A stretch of 6,112 nt of DNA from assembly GCA_025353525.1 (NCBI GenBank), contig JANXOO010000204.1:1-6112 (forward strand). Reading direction: 5' to 3'. The DNA comes from Schlesneria sp. Its GTDB lineage: Bacteria > Planctomycetota > Planctomycetia > Planctomycetales > Planctomycetaceae. Positions 1 through 5,800 of the stretch are shown piece by piece. Position 1 is the stretch's first letter. Each line of letters starts with the position of its first letter. A program made the position numbers and the translations under genes. Below the pieces are notes generated by a model. That model was not told the DNA's origin. It did not search any database and saw only the letters and a program-made list of their open reading frames with translations.

Positions 1-546
1 CGAACCAAGTCCATAACTGATCCAGGCACCGTGACTCGGTCGTCCCTGTTGCCCATGGCCGGTATGCAGAAAATAATTCGCGAATGTGTGCTCAGAGAAC
101 GGGGCAACCATCGATCGCACGACGGCCAAATCGTCGGCGCAAGATCCAACGTGGGGGAACAGGTCGCTGACGGGAAGCCCGCACTCGCCGTATTGTTGAA
201 ACTTCCACGGCGATTTCAGAATTTTGCCAACATTCGCAAACTGGGTCGGTTCGACCTTTCCAATCACTTCGTGCGGCGAACGTCCGTGATATTTGTCCAG
301 CAGCGGTTTGGGATCAAACGTATCGACCTGAGATGGCCCGCCATCCATATACAGAAAGATAATGTTTTTCGCACTGGCCGGGAAATGAGTCACCAGCGGG
401 GCGAGCGAACTTGTGCTGGTTGCGGCCGTTGCCACGTCCCGTGCCAGCAGCGTCGACAATGCGACGGCACCAAATCCGTGTGCTGCCTGTGTCAGCAGAT
501 CGCGTCTGCTCAGCGGTCGTTGGAGGTAACGTTGGCATGGAAACAT
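1..546 (-). CDS. DUF1501 family protein, N-terminal part (C-terminus beyond left edge)
   Basis: This is the first 182 residues of a DUF1501 protein; family members are usually 400–500 residues, so well under half is visible. Residues 13–18 (SRRDLL) form a twin-arginine motif, followed by a hydrophobic, alanine-rich stretch (about 21–42), so export by Tat is likely. The family signature YMDGGPSQVDTFDPKP lies at residues 66–81, and RPSHGAWISYGLGS at 169–182 is also typical. DUF1501 resembles the alkaline phosphatase/sulfatase fold, but its substrate and activity are not established, and I do not assign one. It starts 30 bases after the stop of the PSCyt1/DUF1549/DUF1553 gene and is surely co-transcribed with it. 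Neither possible start has a clear Shine-Dalgarno. An in-frame ATG at 576, directly abutting the upstream TAA, would add 10 residues. I chose 546 because it places the Tat motif at the usual distance from the N-terminus. The reading frame is open to the window edge. Confidence 0.93.
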   Translation of the reverse strand, partial: MFPCQRYLQRPLSRRDLLTQAAHGFGAVALSTLLARDVATAATSTSSLAPLVTHFPASAKNIIFLYMDGGPSQVDTFDPKPLLDKYHGRSPHEVIGKVEPTQFANVGKILKSPWKFQQYGECGLPVSDLFPHVGSCADDLAVVRSMVAPFSEHTFANYFLHTGHGQQGRPSHGAWISYGLGS

Positions 547-576
547 GACGAGTCTCGCGGTTGTTGTCGGTCGCAT

Positions 577-3500
577 TTATTCGATGAAGACAAAATCTTT
601 GACATTGAACAGGACGTGGCAAAGATTGCTCCATGCGTCGCGCTGTTCGTCGGGACTTTCGGCACCGTTCGCCGCCAAAAATGTCATCGCTTCAGCAGTT
701 TCGGTGGAGGTGGGGTGCCTGGCAAACGCAGCCACGTACAGCGAATCGATTCGTTGTTCGGCCGACGTGGAGGTATCGGCCAGCACGTGATCGGCCCAAA
801 GCGTCGCTTGTGAAATGATGAACGGATCGTTCATCAAAATCAGAGCCTGAGCGGGGACATTCGAAACCGTTCGACGCCCGACCGTCGAAAACGGTGATGG
901 AGTATCAAATGCTGACATCATCGGCGAAAGAAAATTGCGCCGAACGGCGATGTAAATGCTGCGACGCCCGTCGCCGTCAAGCGGTCCGCTTGCACCTGGT
1001 CGTCCCCTTCCCTGCATAAAGTCTGTCAGATGGATTGGAACACTCGGTCCAAACTGTTTTCGATCGAGTCGCCCGGAAACGGCCAGAATCGAATCGCGGA
1101 TCGATTCTCCTTCCAGCCGTTTGATCGGCATGCGGTGCCACAATTCGTTGTCGGGGTCGAGTGAATCAGCATCGGTCGAGTGACTCGACATCCGGTAGGT
1201 ATTGCTGAGAACCAGCGAGCGAATCATGGTTTTCGTCGACCAGCCCTGGGTCGCGAATTCGTTCGCCAGATGATCGAGCAATTCGGGATGCGACGGAGCA
1301 AGTCCCAGCACTCCCATGTTATCCACCGTCGGTACGATGCCACGTCCAAACAAATGATGCCAGATGCGATTGACGGCGACGCGCGCTGCCAGCGGAGTTC
1401 GCAGTATGTCCCGTGCGAGTCCCGCTCGACCGCTGCCACCGACGGACGGATCGGACATCAGGTCTGACCGACCGTTCGCACTGCTCTGAAAGGCTTCCAG
1501 AAATCGGCGCGCGACGGGCTCTTTCGGGGAGTTCGAGTTCCCTCGGACGAGCAGGTATTCATCAACGCCATTCCCGTCGAGCATTGCAGGAGCCAACGTC
1601 GATTCCCATTGAACCTGTTTGGCCAATTCTGTTTCAGCCAATGAAAGTGACTCGGTCGAAGCGATGAACTCGTCGTTGGAAAAGAGCGACGGGTGCGTGA
1701 CAACCCAGTCGGCAAGTTCTGCAGTTCCGGGCGGGCGAGACACTCGGTGGCTCATCGATTCTGTCCTGGAATCGTCCGTCGCCAACGACTTAACGTCGGA
1801 TTCATCATTCAATGACGCGACGGCATTCGCGAATAACTTCGCATAGACAGCGATTTGTCCAGCGTCGTTGCGGTCACTGGCGTCTGGCTTCTCAAGCCAC
1901 GCCCAATTGACTTCGGGGGATTTCGGACGATCGTTGCATTGCATGACTTTTGCGATGGAGCACGTCCCGTCATCGACGGGCGAAAACTCGACGTGCATCC
2001 GATGCCCGCGATAGAGGGTCAGATCGTGCGACACCCACCGCCACTGGTCGTCGGTCTTGTCGAATTGTTGCATGACAGAACCGTGCAACGGGCCGACAAC
2101 GATCAAATGCGAATTGACTACGACGTAGGCGCGAACTGCGCCCCTCACCTGATACCAGATTTTGTCACTCGTCAGTGTGAATTCGGGCGTACGAACCATT
2201 CGTCCGTAGGGACGCCAACTTCCCATCGTCCCGTGATCGACTTCAATATCCGACGCAAATGTGCTCCGATTCCAAAACGGATCCCTTTCCCACCCGCCAA
2301 CAGTGGCAACGTGCAGTGTAGGTCGCGCAAGACTGCCCTCGACAGTCATTCGACCTCGCCTGATCGGTCGCAATCCGAACGAAACCCCGTCCTGAATCGG
2401 TGAGTTGAATTCGGGGTCACCGAAATCAATTACCACTTCCTTTGGCGTCGACGTGTCTGACTTTGAATTCAAATCGGACGGAACGCTGCGATCGCTTCGG
2501 AACAGGCCGTAGAGCGGATGCCGTTCGTCGTGTTTTGCAAGTGCCAATTCGCTGCACCATCGTCCCAAAAGGCGTTCGTCCAGTCGCTCACCGGTTGCCA
2601 GTCGAGTCAGTTTGTCGCACGTTGCCGACTTTGTTGTTGCCTTCGCGTCAACCAATCCAACACCGTTATCGACCTCTTGCCGGGCAACCAGTAGATATCG
2701 GTCGAGCTTCTCGAAAACCGGCTTTGTGTAGTCGACAAATCTTCTGGCAATCTCGCGACGCGATTGAGTGCGAAGTTCGTCCAGTTCGGTTGCAATACGA
2801 TGATGTTGCTCACTCGTATCAACGCGCACCTGCCTGTAACTTCCTCCAAGTGCATATCCGGCCAGTGCGTAATAGTCCCGTTGCGAGATTGCGTCGAACT
2901 TGTGGTCGTGGCAGCGAGCACAAGCGACCGTCAGCCCGAGAAACGTTTTTGACAACACATCGATCCGGTTATCGATGCGATCGGTTTCATCCTTGCGAAT
3001 GTCAACAGGCGAATGGCATTCTTCGCCGAGGAACCAGAAGCCCGTCCCCAGGATCGATTCGTTGATGCGCAGAGAATTGGGCGAAACGTTGCCCGTGTCA
3101 TTGCGCCAGCGGGGTTCGATCAGATCGCCGGCAATGTGTTCGGTCAGGAACCGGTCGTAAGGGACATCGGCATTGAGGGCCCGGATGACATAATCGCGGT
3201 ATTGCCATGCATTCGGAATCACCGGTTCGAACTCGTGGCCGCGCGTTTCCGCATATCGCGTCAGGTCCAGCCAGTGCCTCCCCCATCGTTCGCCGAAATG
3301 GAGCGAGTTCAGCAATCGATCGACGACCTTGTCGTAGGCCTCGGGCCGTACATCAGCAACAAAGGCCTCGACTTCGTCCGATGTCGGAGGAAGTCCCGTC
3401 AGATCGAAGTAAACCCGTCTCAAAAGGGTTCGCTTCCCGGCAGGAGACGATGGATTAATCCCATTGGCTTCCAATCGAGCCAGGATAAACCTGTCGACGG

Positions 3501-4029
3501 CAGTGACTGGCCAGTCCGCTCGAAGGACGGCAGGCGGTTTCGCGTTGTTAAGGGGTTGCCAACACCAGTGGGTTGCCATTCGTGAGGACAGATCGAACGG
3601 CTTGACGTTACCGGCCGCAGACGATGCGGCTTCATTCGGCCAGGGAATGCCCATCGTGACCCACTTCGTCAGAACCGCGATCTCATCTGCGGGCAGCTTC
3701 GATTTTGGCGGCATCTGATACAGATCGCCATAATTGATCGCCGAGACTATCAGACTTTCGGTCGGTTTTTGAACAGACACCGCAGGGCCTGTATCGCCAC
3801 CACGAAGGAGTCCGTCCCGAGAATCGACAGTCAGCCCGCCTTTGGGCGAGCGATTGCCAGTCGAGTGACATTCATAACAACGCGCGACAAGAATCGGTCG
3901 AACTTCCTTTTCGAAGAATTCGAGCGACGCGCCCCCCTGATCCTGCAACTCTTCGGCGCGGCAGGTCGAAACAGCGAACAATCCAGGGCACAGAAGCCAC
4001 AGGACCATCGAACGGAAGTATCGTTCCAT
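577..4029 (-). CDS. Exported PSCyt1–DUF1549–DUF1553 multidomain protein (putative c-type cytochrome)
   Basis: A complete protein of 1150 residues. Residues 1–25 look like a Sec signal peptide (basic MERYFR, hydrophobic core about 7–20, cleavage near CRA/EE). PSCyt1 spans about 36–131, with a heme-c motif CYECH at 51–55 and MPP at 106–108 whose methionine could be the distal ligand. DUF1549 (PSCyt2) spans about 173–397, with FDLTGLPPT at 208–216 and a second CxxCH, CARCH, at 370–374. A helical, charged segment lies near 408–450. A probable beta-sandwich section fills about 532–697. DUF1553 (PSD1) spans about 865–1145, including RVAVNRIWHHLFGRGIV at 883–899 and FDTPSPFSTVGRRT at 1041–1054. The family is abundant in planctomycetes and often suggested to act in breakdown of complex organic matter, but no reaction is proven. 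Covalent heme binding and an extracytoplasmic location are inferred from the motifs. The start at 4029 is preferred over a GTG at 4185 because it has a GGAG ribosome site and begins the signal peptide. It is followed by a DUF1501 gene, its usual partner. Confidence 0.95.
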   Translation of the reverse strand: MERYFRSMVLWLLCPGLFAVSTCRAEELQDQGGASLEFFEKEVRPILVARCYECHSTGNRSPKGGLTVDSRDGLLRGGDTGPAVSVQKPTESLIVSAINYGDLYQMPPKSKLPADEIAVLTKWVTMGIPWPNEAASSAAGNVKPFDLSSRMATHWCWQPLNNAKPPAVLRADWPVTAVDRFILARLEANGINPSSPAGKRTLLRRVYFDLTGLPPTSDEVEAFVADVRPEAYDKVVDRLLNSLHFGERWGRHWLDLTRYAETRGHEFEPVIPNAWQYRDYVIRALNADVPYDRFLTEHIAGDLIEPRWRNDTGNVSPNSLRINESILGTGFWFLGEECHSPVDIRKDETDRIDNRIDVLSKTFLGLTVACARCHDHKFDAISQRDYYALAGYALGGSYRQVRVDTSEQHHRIATELDELRTQSRREIARRFVDYTKPVFEKLDRYLLVARQEVDNGVGLVDAKATTKSATCDKLTRLATGERLDERLLGRWCSELALAKHDERHPLYGLFRSDRSVPSDLNSKSDTSTPKEVVIDFGDPEFNSPIQDGVSFGLRPIRRGRMTVEGSLARPTLHVATVGGWERDPFWNRSTFASDIEVDHGTMGSWRPYGRMVRTPEFTLTSDKIWYQVRGAVRAYVVVNSHLIVVGPLHGSVMQQFDKTDDQWRWVSHDLTLYRGHRMHVEFSPVDDGTCSIAKVMQCNDRPKSPEVNWAWLEKPDASDRNDAGQIAVYAKLFANAVASLNDESDVKSLATDDSRTESMSHRVSRPPGTAELADWVVTHPSLFSNDEFIASTESLSLAETELAKQVQWESTLAPAMLDGNGVDEYLLVRGNSNSPKEPVARRFLEAFQSSANGRSDLMSDPSVGGSGRAGLARDILRTPLAARVAVNRIWHHLFGRGIVPTVDNMGVLGLAPSHPELLDHLANEFATQGWSTKTMIRSLVLSNTYRMSSHSTDADSLDPDNELWHRMPIKRLEGESIRDSILAVSGRLDRKQFGPSVPIHLTDFMQGRGRPGASGPLDGDGRRSIYIAVRRNFLSPMMSAFDTPSPFSTVGRRTVSNVPAQALILMNDPFIISQATLWADHVLADTSTSAEQRIDSLYVAAFARHPTSTETAEAMTFLAANGAESPDEQRDAWSNLCHVLFNVKDFVFIE

Positions 4030-4035
4030 CAACAG

Positions 4036-4039
4036 CTCC
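4036..4039 (-). promoter_or_regulatory. Ribosome binding site deciding the start at 4029
   Basis: On the minus strand GGAG lies 6 bases before the ATG at 4029. The frame stays open for 52 further codons to a GTG at 4185, but that alternative start sits inside a hairpin arm and lacks a signal peptide immediately after it. The GGAG therefore supports the shorter protein. Confidence 0.6.
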
Positions 4040-4093
4040 GACCATTGACAACACAGGCACCCGAAACGACAACGAATTCGGGCCAACCCGTTA

Positions 4094-4123
4094 AGCATAT
4101 TCGTCGAGCCCCTCCCGTCACAA
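4094..4123 (-). promoter_or_regulatory. Possible sigma-70-like promoter for the PSCyt1/DUF1549/DUF1553–DUF1501 unit
   Basis: Reading the minus strand, TTGTGA (4123–4118) is followed after 18 bases by TATGCT (4099–4094). Each box matches four of six consensus positions. It lies 65 bases or more upstream of the start codon at 4029 and after the hairpin that may end the epimerase transcript, which is where a promoter for the downstream pair would be expected. Planctomycete promoter consensus is poorly defined and matches of this quality arise by chance, so this is only a candidate. Confidence 0.2.
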
Positions 4124-4175
4124 GGGGCCGCAACCCGGTTGGCAAAGCCAACACAGAACAAGAGCCGAATGACGG

Positions 4176-4202
4176 AAAACATCACTTTATTATTCAGTGA
4201 TG
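4176..4202 (-). terminator. Weak rho-independent terminator candidate after the epimerase gene
   Basis: On the minus strand CATCACT (4202–4196) and AGTGATG (4186–4180) form a perfect 7-bp stem around a 9-base loop. The stem is followed at once by TTTT (4179–4176). It begins 16 bases past the epimerase TAG at 4219. Position and polarity fit a terminator, but only three of the seven pairs are G–C and the T run is short, so it may be leaky. Its second arm contains the GTGATG at which the longest frame of the next gene would start, which further weakens that start. Confidence 0.4.
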
Positions 4203-4218
4203 AAATGTTGAGTTGCAG

Positions 4219-5190
4219 CTATCCGGAAAGGGCATTTCGGTAGAATTCGACGGTCTTGCGCACGCCCGCTTCCAGCGAGACGGGGCGCCAATCGGGGAAC
4301 AGCGATGAGATATAGCGGGGGTTCGGCGGAATATTGGACGGGATTGTGGGGCCATCAATGGTCATCATCTCCCGTGAGCCCGGAACTACGCGATCGATGA
4401 TATCGACGAATTCTTCAATGGTGGCCAGTTGGCTCGGCAGATCCACGACCGTCGATCCAGGCGGCGTCTCCATTGCTGATCGAACGAACGCCAGGGCGAC
4501 ATCTTCCACATAGTCATAGCCGACTCGTCCCCGATAATTGATCGAATACGGTTGCCCCAATGCCGCTGCCCTGGCTGCTTGAGACGGCCCCGCCGTCAAA
4601 CCCACAGTACGTTCCGGCCCGTAGGCGACATGCGGCCGAATTCCGACGGACGCGATCTGAAAATGCCGCCAGTACTGCTCGGCGATCAAATCGAACGCCA
4701 TTTTGAACGATCCGTAAAACGATGGCGGTCGATTATCCGCCGCAGTCAATCCGCCAGCAGACATGTCTGTCGCGATCAACGAATCATCGTCGGCTTCCGG
4801 GCCATAAACGGCATACGAACTCGCGTACGAGATCCCGCGAATCTGACCTGAATTGAGGCGAGCCAACTCAAACAACCCCACGCTGCCAAGCACATTAATT
4901 TCACATCCGGCATAGGGGTCTTCCTGGCAACCCGGTGTCAGCAATGCCGCCAGGTGAATGATCCGCGAAACACGGTGGTCGGCGACAACACGCGACAACA
5001 GTGCACGATCCAGGAGTGAACCGGCGACAAATTGGATTCGACTGGCGGCTTCTCCAAGAATGCGCTGCCAGCGTTCAGAGTTCTTCTGCAAGTCAAACAC
5101 GACCGGAGACAGGCCACGCGACAAAAGTTCGCGCAGAACCCAGGTCCCGATAAACCCGCCCCCACCCGTTACTAAAACCGACTCGCTCAT
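4219..5190 (-). CDS. NAD-dependent epimerase/dehydratase (extended SDR family)
   Basis: A complete 323-residue protein of normal length for extended short-chain dehydrogenases. The Rossmann nucleotide motif TGGGGFIG is at residues 8–15, and an acidic D33 at the end of the second strand favours NAD over NADP. HLAAL at 79–83 and N99 match conserved family positions. The catalytic set is complete: serine in YASSYAVYGP (122–131), then Y159 and K163 in YGSFK. GIRPHVAYGPER (183–194) and YDYVEDVALAFV (225–236) are the usual substrate-side motifs, and WRPVSLEAGVRKTVEFYR (301–318) is the usual C-terminal helix. Such enzymes act in the cytoplasm on nucleotide sugars or related substrates, but I cannot tell which. 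AAGGG ends 8 bases before the ATG and is a fair ribosome site. It is unlikely to be in one operon with its neighbours: 610 bases separate it from the gene upstream, and 189 bases with a terminator-like hairpin from the gene downstream. Confidence 0.93.
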   Translation of the reverse strand: MSESVLVTGGGGFIGTWVLRELLSRGLSPVVFDLQKNSERWQRILGEAASRIQFVAGSLLDRALLSRVVADHRVSRIIHLAALLTPGCQEDPYAGCEINVLGSVGLFELARLNSGQIRGISYASSYAVYGPEADDDSLIATDMSAGGLTAADNRPPSFYGSFKMAFDLIAEQYWRHFQIASVGIRPHVAYGPERTVGLTAGPSQAARAAALGQPYSINYRGRVGYDYVEDVALAFVRSAMETPPGSTVVDLPSQLATIEEFVDIIDRVVPGSREMMTIDGPTIPSNIPPNPRYISSLFPDWRPVSLEAGVRKTVEFYRNALSG

Positions 5191-5226
5191 CTCTGTGGCC
5201 CTTATTCACGACGTTTGGCAACTTCT

Positions 5227-5238
5227 CACCGTACGGTG
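5227..5238. repeat. Perfect 12-bp palindrome in the epimerase leader
   Basis: CACCGTACGGTG reads the same on both strands and lies 37–48 bases before the epimerase start codon. It could be an operator. However, roughly one perfect 12-bp palindrome is expected by chance in a window of this size, so only its location makes it notable. Confidence 0.35.
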
Positions 5239-5282
5239 CAAACGCCGCCAGATTCGCAACGGTTTCGCGGAGCTTTCGTATC

Positions 5283-5316
5283 GCAGGAACGCTGCACGAC
5301 GCGACCGGCAGGAACG
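5283..5316. repeat. 9-bp direct repeat, two copies 25 bases apart
   Basis: GCAGGAACG occurs at 5283–5291 and again at 5308–5316. The copies lie between the possible promoter and the epimerase start, so they would be in the transcribed leader (as CGTTCCTGC). They could be protein-binding half-sites on roughly one face of the helix, or chance. Confidence 0.4.
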
Positions 5317-5330
5317 AAAACAACGGTCGC
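5301..5330. repeat. Inverted repeat with 7-bp GC-rich arms
   Basis: GCGACCG (5301–5307) and CGGTCGC (5324–5330) are perfect inverted copies separated by 16 bases. In RNA from the minus strand they would form a stable stem in the epimerase leader. No T run follows on the minus strand, so it does not look like a terminator. One copy of the 9-bp direct repeat lies inside the loop. Confidence 0.4.
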
Positions 5331-5349
5331 CAAAGAAGTATCAAATCTC

Positions 5350-5377
5350 ATTATGGCCGACCCGGCAGAACCCGCAA
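5350..5377 (-). promoter_or_regulatory. Possible promoter for the epimerase gene
   Basis: On the minus strand TTGCGG (5377–5372) precedes CATAAT (5355–5350) with a 16-base spacer. The -10 box matches five of six consensus positions, the -35 box only three. Transcription would begin near 5343 and give a leader of about 150 bases that includes the repeats at 5227–5330. This is a weak, position-based candidate. Confidence 0.25.
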
Positions 5378-5464
5378 TCCATCGAAGCCCATATTGTGAC
5401 CCGGATGCCATTCTGTGGGGTGCGGTCCGATCGTCACCGCTGAAAATACAGGGAAATCGCGTTT

Positions 5465-5502
5465 TTTTGAGGAATGGAGATGTGTGACCGAATTCCTCGA
5501 AA
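5465..5502. repeat. Inverted repeat beside a run of seven T
   Basis: GAGGAAT (5469–5475) and ATTCCTC (5492–5498) are perfect inverted copies with a 16-base spacer. The stem can be lengthened outward by one T·G wobble and three T–A pairs, giving 11 pairs at 5465–5475/5492–5502. The T run (5462–5468) lies before the hairpin on the plus strand and is an A run after it on the minus strand, so it is not an intrinsic terminator in either direction. It may be an operator or a leader structure. Confidence 0.4.
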
Positions 5503-5577
5503 GTGCTCTATGCAAAAACGGCGTTCCTCACGCATGCTGTTGGTTACGAAGCTAAAGTTCACGGAAGGAACACGTTC

Positions 5578-5727
5578 ATGCAGGATGCTATGCGAATCAA
5601 CCGCTTTTTCACAATCGTGATTCGGATGACGGGTTGGGATTTGTTGGTCGATCTCTGTCCGATCTTGTTGAGGATTGCTCGACTGATAAGCCGGTTTTGC
5701 GACGGCGAAATTGTCAGACACCCGTGA
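5578..5727 (+). CDS. Doubtful small hydrophobic ORF, 49 residues
   Basis: No family is recognised. The case for translation is a strong purine-rich ribosome site, GGAAGGAA at 5563–5570, ending 7 bases before the ATG. The product would be hydrophobic to amphipathic between residues 10 and 40 (RFFTIVIRMTGW, then PILLRIARLISRF), with one cysteine on each side of the second segment (C27 and C41). A small membrane-associated peptide is conceivable. Against it: it is short, no convincing promoter is seen upstream, and it is the only gene candidate on this strand. An antisense frame (5434–5721) is also open, which shows that open frames are cheap here. Confidence 0.2.
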   Translation: MQDAMRINRFFTIVIRMTGWDLLVDLCPILLRIARLISRFCDGEIVRHP

Positions 5728-5800
5728 TGGTTATGCCACTGTTTCTTTTCTTACGCGAAGGGGAGCGAAAATGCTCACGCACAGGCGAAGAAGCCAAACG

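Larger units (their letters stand above)
5191..5800. other. 610-base gap between the epimerase and DUF2019 genes
   Basis: No recognisable gene was found here on either strand. The part next to the epimerase (5227–5380) holds a 12-bp palindrome, a 9-bp direct repeat, a 7-bp inverted repeat and a weak promoter match, so it is probably the epimerase leader. From about 5460 rightward the sequence becomes richer in A+T (25 of 60 bases are G/C in 5461–5520). It holds an inverted repeat beside a run of seven T and a doubtful small plus-strand ORF. No tRNA, CRISPR repeat or insertion-sequence end is visible. Confidence 0.6.

Noticed and set aside
598..609. Lipoprotein signal in the large protein (VSTC at residues 20–23)
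   Set aside because: A threonine at the position before the cysteine is unfavourable for a lipobox. A normal signal peptidase site just after residue 25 fits better. (Coordinates are not meaningful at this locus; the motif is encoded near 3961–3972.)
31..813. Plus-strand frame of 260 codons
   Set aside because: It lies opposite the DUF1501 gene and the 3' end of the DUF1553 gene, both of which show strong family motifs. Its product is rich in R, C and H without any recognisable pattern, as expected of an antisense shadow.
1855..3585. Several plus-strand frames of 180–210 codons (1855–2403, 2442–3065, 3013–3585)
   Set aside because: All are opposite the well-supported PSCyt1/DUF1549/DUF1553 gene and encode low-complexity arginine- and proline-rich sequence with no family motif.
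4108..4128. 5-bp GCCCC/GGGGC hairpin in the spacer before the large gene
   Set aside because: It is short, has an 11-base loop, and no T run follows. It also overlaps the candidate -35 box and adds no independent evidence of function.
5241..5255. Possible sigma-54 promoter (TGGCGGCGTTTGCA on the minus strand)
   Set aside because: The GG and GC elements are 8 bases apart instead of the required 10.
5480..5620. Plus-strand 46-codon frame beginning ATGTGTGAC after GAGGAATGGAG
   Set aside because: It has a plausible ribosome site, but the product is a short basic, serine- and cysteine-rich sequence with no pattern. Its site is part of the inverted repeat, and it overlaps the slightly better candidate at 5578 in another frame.
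5434..5721. Minus-strand frame of 95 codons in the gap
   Set aside because: It starts at a GTG with no ribosome site, and its product shows no recognisable motif. It overlaps the inverted repeat at 5465–5502.
5763..5776. Small hairpin GAGC/GCTC downstream of the DUF2019 gene
   Set aside because: The stem is only 4 bp with a 6-base loop and no T run follows it on the minus strand, so it does not support a terminator.
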